DNA of 64,000 bases from Istiophorus platypterus. Lineage: Eukaryota > Chordata > Actinopteri > Istiophoriformes > Istiophoridae. The position numbers and the translations under genes were made by a program. The notes beneath the pieces were generated by a model that was given only the letters and a program-made list of their open reading frames with translations, had not been told where the DNA came from and searched no databases. Shown piece by piece: positions 61,201 to 64,000 of this stretch (positions are counted from its first letter, which is position 1; each line of letters starts with the position of its first letter). The DNA is taken from assembly GCA_016859345.1 (NCBI GenBank), contig CM029119.1:3802609-3866608 (forward strand), written 5' to 3'.

Positions 61201-62559
61201 TACTTATAATTTATAGTTTACTAAAAAGGGGGTTTGCAAATGACTTTGGAAGGTCATTTATAAGTCAGTATACCACTGTCAGTCCCTGTTTCTGCTCTGC
61301 ATAGACAGGCTGAAGTGTAGAGATCACTCTCCGTGACTCATGACAAACTGCTCTTCCCCTCAGGAGCTGGAGCGACTAGAGGTGGAGCGGGTGGAGATGA
61401 TCAGACAGCATCTGTGTCAGTACACCACCCTCCGGCACGAGACAGACATGTTCAACCAAAGTGTAAGCCCAACTTCCACTCAGTGCGACATATAACAGCT
61501 CCTTCATGCTTCCTCATGGGCAAAGAGTCTGTTGTGAAAGGAAAATTAGAGTATTTATCAAATCAAAAGCCAAATGGTTTAATTATAAGCAGTTTTGCAG
61601 GTTTTTCTGGGAAATGATGAAAATAATAACAAGCTGCATGTTTTAGTTGAATGTTATCTAGCTTAAAAGATTGTTATTGATCTTAGTCTGTTAGTCTCCA
61701 CACACTTAAAACCACTGTGAACTGTGCCAGTGTATGATGGATGACCTGATCAACTTTCAAAACAAGCCCCCAGCAACAGCTGTGTAGACCCAATAACTTA
61801 CAGTTTTACAAGGTAAATAATGAAAACATTATTTCAAGTGCTTAATGCCTTATTTTCTTATCAAAATTTCCAGCTTCTATTTTTTTAGTACCTCCAGAGA
61901 CATGTGGGTGCTGTTTGATCACAGTAGCCTGGCAACATAAATAAAAAACAGCACAACCGTTAGTTGCTGTGGAGAAGAACGCGAAATCACCATTTTCCAA
62001 CTGATCCCTGGCCACTTCAAGCCAGTGACAATGCAAGGGCAAAAAAAATGCAAAAACATTAAAATCTCATAGCAAGAATCTGAATAGGTTTTCAAGACCT
62101 TAAAGATATCATTACTGCTGCAGCTCGATTTCAACATTCATATTTTGACACACTAACATTGACACAGTGTCTTGGGCATGACCAGGCAATAACTTCATGT
62201 TTTGCACTCGTGCTTTTAATGCATATTGTACATTAATACTGTGACCATAAAAAGGTCTACAACCAAAATTTCACTCTTGGGAGATAAAGGTTTGACACCA
62301 AGTTGAACTGAATATACCGTAAATACACCAGTGGAGGGAACCAAAGACTTACATTAGAAGAGTCGAAACCTTGAGGTATCATCTGAGCACAAGCAAAGAA
62401 AAGACATGGGAGTGTGCATTTTACCGCTGTTCTTTGTTTGTCCAGACGATGGAGCCAGTGGACCAGCTCCTGCAGTGTGTGGACCCAACAAAGGACAGAG
62501 AGCTGTGGGTGCGGGAGAATAAGACTGGAGAAATCAGGCCAGTGGACATAGAGATCTGA
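9487..62559 (+). CDS. gas7: gas7, growth arrest-specific protein 7 (SH3-WW-F-BAR), whole 14-exon coding span
   Basis: Coding exons: 9487-9666, 29372-29489, 37878-37955, 39385-39473, 41466-41519, 44808-44897, 47166-47281, 47503-47577, 52442-52520, 54426-54554, 55236-55359, 60661-60740, 61364-61462, 62446-62559. All introns are GT-AG and all phases fit. The sum is 1425 bases, 474 residues plus TGA. The product is a cytoplasmic F-BAR adaptor: the F-BAR dimer binds and bends membrane, and the family links membranes to actin in neurite outgrowth and phagocytosis. SH3 spans residues 1-60 (SLYPFSG, GGWWEGE, GWFPSSYV). WW spans about 78-110 (LPPHW...YYVNTT...TTWERP, with both tryptophans and the closing proline). 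A Ser/Gly-rich linker follows. F-BAR and its C-terminal extension run from about 200 to 474 (QKQLKGKQMQKEM, HHIADLRKQL, DDLMRCVDLYNQ, WFEEMVTTSLELERLEVERV). Length and sequence agree closely with the human long form as I remember it. Fish often carry two gas7 copies; I cannot tell which this is. Confidence 0.97.
9899..9942. repeat. (CA)n(CG)n alternating purine-pyrimidine tract
   Basis: About 7 CA units run directly into about 9 CG units, all alternating pyrimidine-purine, some 235 bases after exon 1. Such tracts favour left-handed Z-DNA near active promoters; that function is inferred. Confidence 0.85.
11210..11350. repeat. Dispersed repeat family B, copy 1
   Basis: Contains gaaatacagcgttcacgtta, then cagagtcatctac, then gatgacgatgcgatg. 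A second copy at about 17757-17890 reads gaaatacaatgttcatgtta, aaagtcatctac, and cgcatgatgttgcattg in the same order. CpG-to-TpG changes separate the copies, as in old methylated repeats. Confidence 0.6.
11803..11822. repeat. (CA)n microsatellite
   Basis: About ten CA units in gas7 intron 1. Nothing suggests a function. Confidence 0.9.
13440..13590. repeat. Dispersed repeat family A, copy 2
   Basis: Contains tgacattactgagtcagt and, 70 bases on, cactatgttgtcgcatttac followed by cgttatccca. The first word matches the copy near 5.0 kb and the second the copy near 49.2 kb (cactatgttttagcatttat, cgttgtccca). Confidence 0.5.
13866..14270. mobile_element. MITE-like non-autonomous element, decayed
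   Basis: The left end (gaatagttcagcattttgag, about 13869) and the right end (tcttaaactactctttt, about 14252) are imperfect inverted repeats of each other. The interior carries the phrase ccagtctttatgctaagcta followed by ggctaaaa, which is typical of a very common short repeat in fish genomes. There is no coding capacity, as expected of an element moved by a transposase encoded elsewhere. Class and boundaries are inferred by eye. Confidence 0.5.
15822..15836. repeat. G-rich run in intron 1
   Basis: A short G-rich patch (gctggg followed by a run of G). It is simple sequence and no function is claimed. Confidence 0.5.
17407..17600 (-). mobile_element. 3' end of a decayed non-LTR retrotransposon
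   Basis: On the plus strand this reads catccattttt, cggcttcttgctagggtcc, then a G/C-rich run with gtgttctggtctaccctagg and ctccatccagtaggagg. This is the reverse complement of the 3' end of a common fish LINE that ends in a run of atgg-type units and encodes the C-terminal part of its reverse-transcriptase protein. It lies on the minus strand, like the two fragments to its right, and is many substitutions away from coding. Confidence 0.6.
17757..17890. repeat. Dispersed repeat family B, copy 2, lodged within LINE remains
   Basis: Partner of the copy at 11210-11350. It sits between the LINE 3' end (17.4-17.6 kb) and the LINE reverse-transcriptase tail (18.1-18.3 kb), so it may have inserted into the LINE copy. 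Confidence 0.55.
18098..18330 (-). mobile_element. Decayed LINE fragment, end of reverse transcriptase
   Basis: The plus strand reads cttttggtcactaacccaag, ctcatcaccccaggtgacgg, accttccctcctaaacaaga, tcctgagatcctgctcttaa and ctcagacttggaggg in the order of the reverse complement of a common fish LINE (the region after the FADD box). Small indels disrupt any frame. With 17407-17600 it probably makes up one minus-strand element. Confidence 0.55.
18692..19003 (-). mobile_element. Decayed LINE fragment with reverse-transcriptase FADD box
   Basis: The minus strand encodes TVFADDVALLASSTCELL, then QFTAECESARIRVSNSKCEV, then PPKVKDFKYLEVRII. This is the palm region of a non-LTR reverse transcriptase: the two catalytic aspartates lie in FADD (the family's usual YADD/FADD), followed by the typical SKSE-like and FKYLG-like blocks. 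Only about 100 residues stay open and there is no start or full domain, so it is a dead fragment. It overlaps in content with the fragment at 18098-18330, so it is a second copy rather than its continuation. Confidence 0.75.
22294..22338. repeat. Direct repeat followed by a 12-base hairpin
   Basis: The word catttaagattttaat occurs twice (22296 and 22314). The second copy runs into its own reverse complement: arms tcatttaagatt (22313-22324) and aatcttaaatga (22327-22338) around a two-base loop. Confidence 0.85.
23736..23748. repeat. G13 homopolymer
   Basis: An uninterrupted run of G in gas7 intron 1. The length is subject to sequencing error. Confidence 0.85.
24990..25200. mobile_element. Partial copy of a common short fish repeat
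   Basis: Contains gttagcttggctta, ggaacaggggaaacggctag, cctgtctgaaggtaacagac and gcaaagctcatcaccc. This is the word order of the widespread fish repeat with gttagcttagcttagc, aaacagctagcctggctctg and aaggtaaca. It appears related to the element at 13866-14270, in the other orientation. There is no coding content. Confidence 0.45.
26246..26299. repeat. Perfect 24-base inverted repeat with 6-base loop
   Basis: The left arm, 26246-26269 (attactaggtttattactt then attgt), is exactly complementary to the right arm, 26276-26299, around tggagt. The word cttattgttggagta then recurs at 26304, 42 bases after its first use at 26262. Arms this long without a mismatch are unlikely by chance. Confidence 0.95.
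28210..28485. repeat. Dispersed repeat family C, copy 1
   Basis: Contains aaatccaatgaggagcagga, cagagtggctaatgttag, then caccagctt-like and taagctagtcag words. The copy at 42855-43125 has aaatccgatagagagcagga, cagagctgctgatgtta, accagctcc and tgagctagttaccc in the same order at similar spacing. The family is unknown. Confidence 0.45.
29372..29489 (+). CDS. gas7: gas7 coding exon 2 (linker and first half of the WW domain)
   Basis: The acceptor TGTTTTGACAG|AGG and the donor AACG|GTGAGA fit phase 0 in and phase 1 out. The exon encodes residues 61-99 plus one base of codon 100. LPPHW holds the first WW tryptophan (residue 81), and SPQGRRYYVNTTSN holds the YYVN strand core that forms the proline-binding face. 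The linker RTASLSQLPVEDLKEP differs in wording from the proline-rich mammalian linker, as inter-domain linkers often do. Confidence 0.95.
29490..37877 (+). other. gas7 intron 2 (8.4 kb)
   Basis: AT-rich intron that splits the WW domain. It contains a 15-base hairpin at 30525 and a short (ctaat)n run near 31573. I see no further exon or gene. Confidence 0.85.
30525..30558. repeat. Perfect 15-base inverted repeat with 4-base loop
   Basis: Left arm ggtgacagaggacct, loop taag, right arm aggtcctctgtcacc. It lies in gas7 intron 2 and has no T-run or coding context to suggest a terminator or RNA gene. Confidence 0.95.
37878..37955 (+). CDS. gas7: gas7 coding exon 3 (second half of the WW domain)
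   Basis: The acceptor CCCCACATCAG|AG and the donor GCAG|GTACTA keep phase 1 at both ends (78 bases). It encodes residues 100-125. ETTWERPSSVPGTPK carries the second WW tryptophan (103) and the closing proline (106), then a basic and proline-rich linker starts. Because the exon is phase-symmetric, skipping it would leave the frame intact but break the WW domain. Confidence 0.95.
37956..39384 (+). other. gas7 intron 3 (1.4 kb)
   Basis: Ordinary intron. It ends in a long pyrimidine stretch (ctttctttctttctcctctt and onward) before the CCAG acceptor at 39384. Nothing else is seen. Confidence 0.85.
39385..39473 (+). CDS. gas7: gas7 coding exon 4 (linker)
   Basis: The acceptor TTTCTCCAG|TC completes a valine codon, and the donor is CCACAG|GTAAAG, phase 0. 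It encodes residues 126-155 (VNGFHSGGSPLHHVEHPHNS and LVRKSSIEPQ). This is the flexible His/Ser/Gly-rich linker between the WW and F-BAR domains. VNG at the start and VRKS near the end match the mammalian linker, which supports the assignment of this short exon. Confidence 0.93.
41049..41290. repeat. Cluster of CA, TC and CA microsatellites before the alternative gas7 start
   Basis: (CA)n at about 41049-41070, (TC)14 at 41131-41158 running into (CA)n to 41171, and (CA)n at 41245-41290. They lie 120-360 bases before the alternative ATG. TC/GA tracts are common in core promoters; a role here is inferred. They create long false frames in several phases. Confidence 0.85.
41300..41411 (+). promoter_or_regulatory. 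Probable 5' leader of the short gas7 transcript
   Basis: A moderately G/C-rich stretch between the microsatellites and the ATG at 41412, with a few CpG, unlike the AT-rich intron around it. A promoter or leader is inferred from its position only, and no TATA box is seen. Confidence 0.4.
41412..41465 (+). CDS. gas7: gas7 alternative first coding exon (short form without SH3 and WW)
   Basis: ATG at 41412 (G at -3) opens MSDTEDGGFDGASFFSLQ and continues without a break into exon 5 (SPGSTSPTRK). The 18 residues resemble the start of the short mammalian GAS7 form, which I recall as an acidic Met-Ser peptide ending just before the same shared exon. The bases encoding FFSLQ (ttcttttctctgcag) are also the polypyrimidine tract and acceptor AG used by the long transcript. 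The short protein would be 18 + 319 = 337 residues, essentially the F-BAR part. Confidence 0.75.
41466..41519 (+). CDS. gas7: gas7 coding exon 5 (shared linker)
   Basis: The acceptor TTCTTTTCTCTGCAG|AGC and the donor CACG|GTGAGT give 18 codons, phase 0 both ends, residues 156-173 (SPGSTSPTRKHNKETTVT). It matches the Ser/Lys-rich segment just ahead of the INCVTFP block in mammals. It is shared by long and short forms. Confidence 0.93.
42855..43125. repeat. Dispersed repeat family C, copy 2
   Basis: Partner of 28210-28485. Shared words in order include aaatccgatagagagcagga, cagagctgctgatgtta and gtgagctagttaccc. Confidence 0.45.
44604..44661. repeat. (TG)n microsatellite
   Basis: About 28 TG units with one ttg interruption near the start, 150 bases before exon 6. 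Confidence 0.92.
44808..44897 (+). CDS. gas7: gas7 coding exon 6 (entry to the F-BAR region)
   Basis: The acceptor CTCTCTCTCAG|ATT and the donor TGG|GTAAAT enclose 30 codons, phase 0, residues 174-203. INCVTFPSPACMPEQQLLKP and EWSYCDYFW are nearly the mammalian words. The aromatic-rich WSYCDYFW leads into the first F-BAR helix. Confidence 0.96.
44898..47165 (+). other. gas7 intron 6 (2.3 kb)
   Basis: AT-rich intron without a feature I can support. Confidence 0.85.
47166..47281 (+). CDS. gas7: gas7 coding exon 7 (F-BAR, first helix)
   Basis: The acceptor AACCACAG|ACT has a thin pyrimidine tract, and the donor is AAAG|GTATCA. It encodes residues 204-241 and two bases of arginine 242. GFEVLLQKQLKGKQMQKEMA and EFVRER form the lysine-rich amphipathic helix typical of the F-BAR N-terminus, which contacts membrane. 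Confidence 0.96.
47503..47577 (+). CDS. gas7: gas7 coding exon 8 (F-BAR)
   Basis: A 221-base intron separates it from exon 7. The acceptor is TTCTTTCTCAG|G and the donor GAAGG|GTGAGT. It encodes residues 243-266 and part of glycine 267: IKIEEEYAKNLSKLSQIPLA and GQEE. The E-E-x-Y-A-K-N-L-x-K-L words are the F-BAR signature in helix 2. Confidence 0.96.
49020..49270. repeat. Dispersed repeat family A, copy 3
   Basis: Contains atgaccagcagcttctggtg, gctaatgctagcc, gatactg, then cactatgttttagcatttat and cgttgtccca. It is the longest of the three copies and links the other two (near 5.0 and 13.5 kb), which share different parts of it. Confidence 0.5.
50145..50180. repeat. Perfect 16-base inverted repeat with 4-base loop
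   Basis: Arms agtgcaacatagaaca and tgttctatgttgcact around gatt. A further partial copy, tgcaacatag, follows at about 50183, in the same sense as the left arm. Confidence 0.95.
51958..52296. repeat. Long imperfect TG array with a higher-order 63-base repeat
   Basis: About 340 bases of TG units broken by ttg, tatg and tctg. The interrupted pattern tttgtatgtgtgtctgtgtt occurs at 52013 and again at 52076, so a 63-base block was duplicated within the array. The array yields long Cys/Val and Thr/His false frames on both strands. Confidence 0.92.
52442..52520 (+). CDS. gas7: gas7 coding exon 9 (F-BAR)
   Basis: The acceptor TCTGTTCTCAG|G and the donor TCGAAG|GTAATT enclose residues 268-293, phase 0 out: TLGEAWAQLKKSLADEAEVH and LKFSSK. 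LGEAW and the helix after it are standard F-BAR core. The upstream TG array ends 146 bases before the acceptor. Confidence 0.96.
52521..54425 (+). other. gas7 intron 9 (1.9 kb)
   Basis: No repeat or gene that I can support. Confidence 0.85.
54426..54554 (+). CDS. gas7: gas7 coding exon 10 (F-BAR)
   Basis: The acceptor GGTTTGAGCAG|CTC and the donor GAGAAG|GTACAC enclose 43 codons, phase 0, residues 294-336. EVEKPLLTFRENFKKDMKRF and DHHIADLRKQLVGRYAAVEK match the mammalian exon with a few changes. This is the long F-BAR helix 3 with the positive concave face. Confidence 0.96.
54555..55235 (+). other. gas7 intron 10 (681 bases)
   Basis: Short intron, nothing further seen. Confidence 0.85.
55236..55359 (+). 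CDS. gas7: gas7 coding exon 11 (F-BAR coiled coil)
   Basis: The acceptor CATCTGCAATCAG|GCC and the donor GCAG|GTGAGA give 41 codons plus one base, residues 337-377. ARKALADRQKELELKTQQLE and IKLSNKIEEDIKKARRKSTQ form a heptad-rich helix that is almost invariant in the family. Confidence 0.96.
55360..60660 (+). other. gas7 intron 11 (5.3 kb)
   Basis: Large intron with a short CA tract (about 58165-58181). The open frame at 55829-56131 is not supported as an exon, since it lacks both a phase-compatible acceptor and similarity. Confidence 0.85.
60661..60740 (+). CDS. gas7: gas7 coding exon 12 (F-BAR)
   Basis: The acceptor TCTGTGTGACAG|GA completes glycine 378, and 26 codons follow to AGCCTG|GTAAGA, phase 0. 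DDLMRCVDLYNQSQSKWFEE and MVTTSL match the mammalian exon at nearly every position. Confidence 0.96.
60741..61363 (+). other. gas7 intron 12 (623 bases)
   Basis: Short intron, nothing further seen. Confidence 0.85.
61364..61462 (+). CDS. gas7: gas7 coding exon 13 (F-BAR, last helix)
   Basis: The acceptor CTTCCCCTCAG|GAG and the donor CAAAGT|GTAAGC enclose 33 codons, phase 0, residues 405-437. ELERLEVERVEMIRQHLCQY and TTLRHETDMFNQS complete the F-BAR bundle. Confidence 0.96.
61463..62445 (+). other. gas7 intron 13 (983 bases)
   Basis: Ordinary intron, nothing further seen. Confidence 0.85.
62446..62559 (+). CDS. gas7: gas7 last coding exon (C-terminal tail)
   Basis: The acceptor TTTGTTTGTCCAG|ACG starts 37 codons that end at TGA 62557-62559, residues 438-474. 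MEPVDQLLQCVDPTKDRELW and VRENKTGEIRPVDIEI are the conserved tail, with the family's closing IRPVD-x-EI words. The intact stop position argues that the gene is functional. Confidence 0.96.
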   Translation, partial: TMEPVDQLLQCVDPTKDRELWVRENKTGEIRPVDIEI

Positions 62560-62682
62560 TCTCAGTGCAGTTCGAATGGCTCTGCATATGCACACTTTTA
62601 CCCCAGAGCACACACAGACACACTGACCCAGAGCCTACATGCTTGAGGACTGACTGGGAAATGAAATCTGTGCTGGGACCAG

Positions 62683-62701
62683 CCCCCCCCCCCCCCCCCC
62701 G

Positions 62702-62740
<39 letters not shown>

Positions 62741-62769
62741 CACACACACACGCACACGCACACACACAC
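62683..62769. repeat. C18 run followed by (CA)n in the gas7 3' untranslated region
   Basis: 18 C, two G, then about 33 CA units with CG interruptions, about 125 bases after the stop codon. It is probably transcribed. CA runs in 3' regions can bind hnRNP L; that role is inferred only. Confidence 0.9.
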
Positions 62770-63750
62770 TCTGATCCATGTGTGACTCCTAACAGACTGA
62801 GGGATGAACAGTTGCTGGCTCTTCACATCCCAACAGCCACCTCCTGAGGATGATGGGTAATTTAGTGAGAACTCTAAGAGATATTATATAGTAATGGGAA
62901 ATTTTTCAGTTATTCAAGCTGATGCCCAACTACAACAGCATGGGCAAGCGAATTCTTGACTAAAGGAAACTCAGCTGGGGTGAATGATGAAGAAGCACCA
63001 ACTATGAATATTTAACAGGTGTAAATGTTGAATAGCTTTATGTCATGCAGCAGTGTAATGCTACAGTTTGTATATGCTTTTGCTCTGTCAGGTAATTCTC
63101 TGATTCACTTGTGCATTGATACACATGTGACTTCGCGACTGCAAAGCTATTGGAAAAGATTATTTAATGGATGCTGCTAAGCTAAATGCATTTTGACCTG
63201 ATAGTGTTACATTACTGTGCACAAGAATGAGGCAAAAGTATTTACATATTAATATCAACTACGTGCAAGTATTGACCATTTGCTAAGCCCTGCCTACTTA
63301 CTGTTGCTGCGCCTGTCAAACTGGATTAAATGTCACAGCACATATGTTTACAAAAAAGAAAAAAAATCAGTGTATAACAGTAGCTGATTTAACACTAGAA
63401 ACTAAAAGTACTTTTTGATATAATGGGTGTTCAATTTCAAATAGAAGTAAACAAAAGTATGTTTCTCATTTCTAGCCAATGACTGGATTTTGTTGGTTTA
63501 AATTACTACTGTCACCATTAGATTTTATTGCCTGTAGTTAGCAAGCATAAGTTAATGCTGATGCTAAAATTTCATCACCAGTTGACTTTCTTTTCCAATT
63601 TGTTTTAAAATGAGAAGCCGTTAAAAGGCCCATAAATATGCACATAATGGCTACATACTTAATGTTAAACATACTGAGACTATAGCTAATGTGTTTCAGG
63701 CAAAAGTTCAACATTCCTAACCAGTTGATGATCCATGGAGATGAACTGGA

Positions 63751-63812
63751 AATAAAGAAACAGCATTGTTTGTGTATTGGTGGCCCTAGTATTATATGGT
63801 ATTTTAAATAAA
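63751..63812 (+). terminator. Candidate poly(A) signals of gas7
   Basis: AATAAA at 63751-63756 and again at 63807-63812. A T/G-rich stretch follows the first (cattgtttgtgtattggtgg), as expected for a cleavage site. Transcript ends would decide between them and any more distal site. Confidence 0.45.
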
Positions 63813-64000
63813 AATGTCATTAAAATGTTATCCATTCTAATATAAACCTTACATGGATTGAATGCATAGAAAAATTTACTTGAAAACTTTGTTTGAGAAA
63901 TGATCACTTTAATGTTCATATTTTTCAAGTATGCTTTACTTTTACAGGAAGATAGCATGTGAAAATGAGAAATAACCAATGAGTTTGGCAAACATAACAG

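Larger units (their letters stand above)
62560..63812 (+). other. gas7 3' untranslated region, at least its proximal part
   Basis: Non-coding sequence after the gas7 stop. It starts with a C18 run and a CA array and is otherwise AT-rich. AATAAA hexamers at 63751 and 63807 are candidate poly(A) signals. Mammalian GAS7 has a much longer 3' region, so the true end may lie beyond the window. Confidence 0.6.

Noticed and set aside
1..64000. A prokaryotic-type defence, CRISPR or mobile gene cluster
   Set aside because: The window is plainly vertebrate: spliced genes, AT-rich introns, fish repeats. No such system is present.

Overview
The window is a piece of a teleost fish nuclear genome, most likely a ray-finned fish of percomorph type. 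The signs are AT-rich introns of 0.2 to 20 kb with GT-AG ends, many CA/TG microsatellites, decayed non-LTR retrotransposon and MITE-like fragments of kinds common in fish, and a protein-coding gene that matches a vertebrate family from end to end. There are no prokaryotic operons, CRISPR arrays, or convincing tRNA or rRNA genes.

Most of the window (about 9.0 to 64 kb, plus strand) is one gene, gas7 (growth arrest-specific 7). I could place all 14 coding exons by hand with consistent phases. They give a 474-residue protein of SH3, WW and F-BAR domains, close to the human long form as I remember it. The CpG-rich first exon lies at 9.03-9.67 kb and is followed by a 19.7 kb first intron. A second start is evident at 41412: an ATG opens a reading frame that runs through the polypyrimidine tract and acceptor of exon 5 and stays in frame, giving a 337-residue form without SH3 and WW. 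The 3' untranslated region begins at 62560 with a poly-C/CA tract; possible poly(A) signals lie near 63.75-63.81 kb.

The left part (1 to about 5.6 kb) holds two minus-strand loci. At 1-480 is the start of a HIPK-like protein kinase copy with an in-frame stop and an incompatible splice phase, so probably a pseudogene; it runs off the window edge. At 2792-5586 is a five-exon gene for a 406-residue protein I do not recognise. Its exons join in phase and a poly(A) signal follows it. The stretch from 5.6 to 9.0 kb has no gene I can support.

The rest is intron and intergenic sequence with repeats: a pair of decayed LINE fragments at 17.4-19.0 kb with another repeat lodged inside, several low-copy dispersed repeat families recognisable only by comparison within the window, a MITE-like element at 13.87-14.27 kb, microsatellites, and four short near-perfect hairpins that look like template-switch products. 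No novel enzymatic or defence system is visible. The most interesting items are the dual-use acceptor/coding exon of gas7, the unrecognised five-exon gene, and the set of hairpins.
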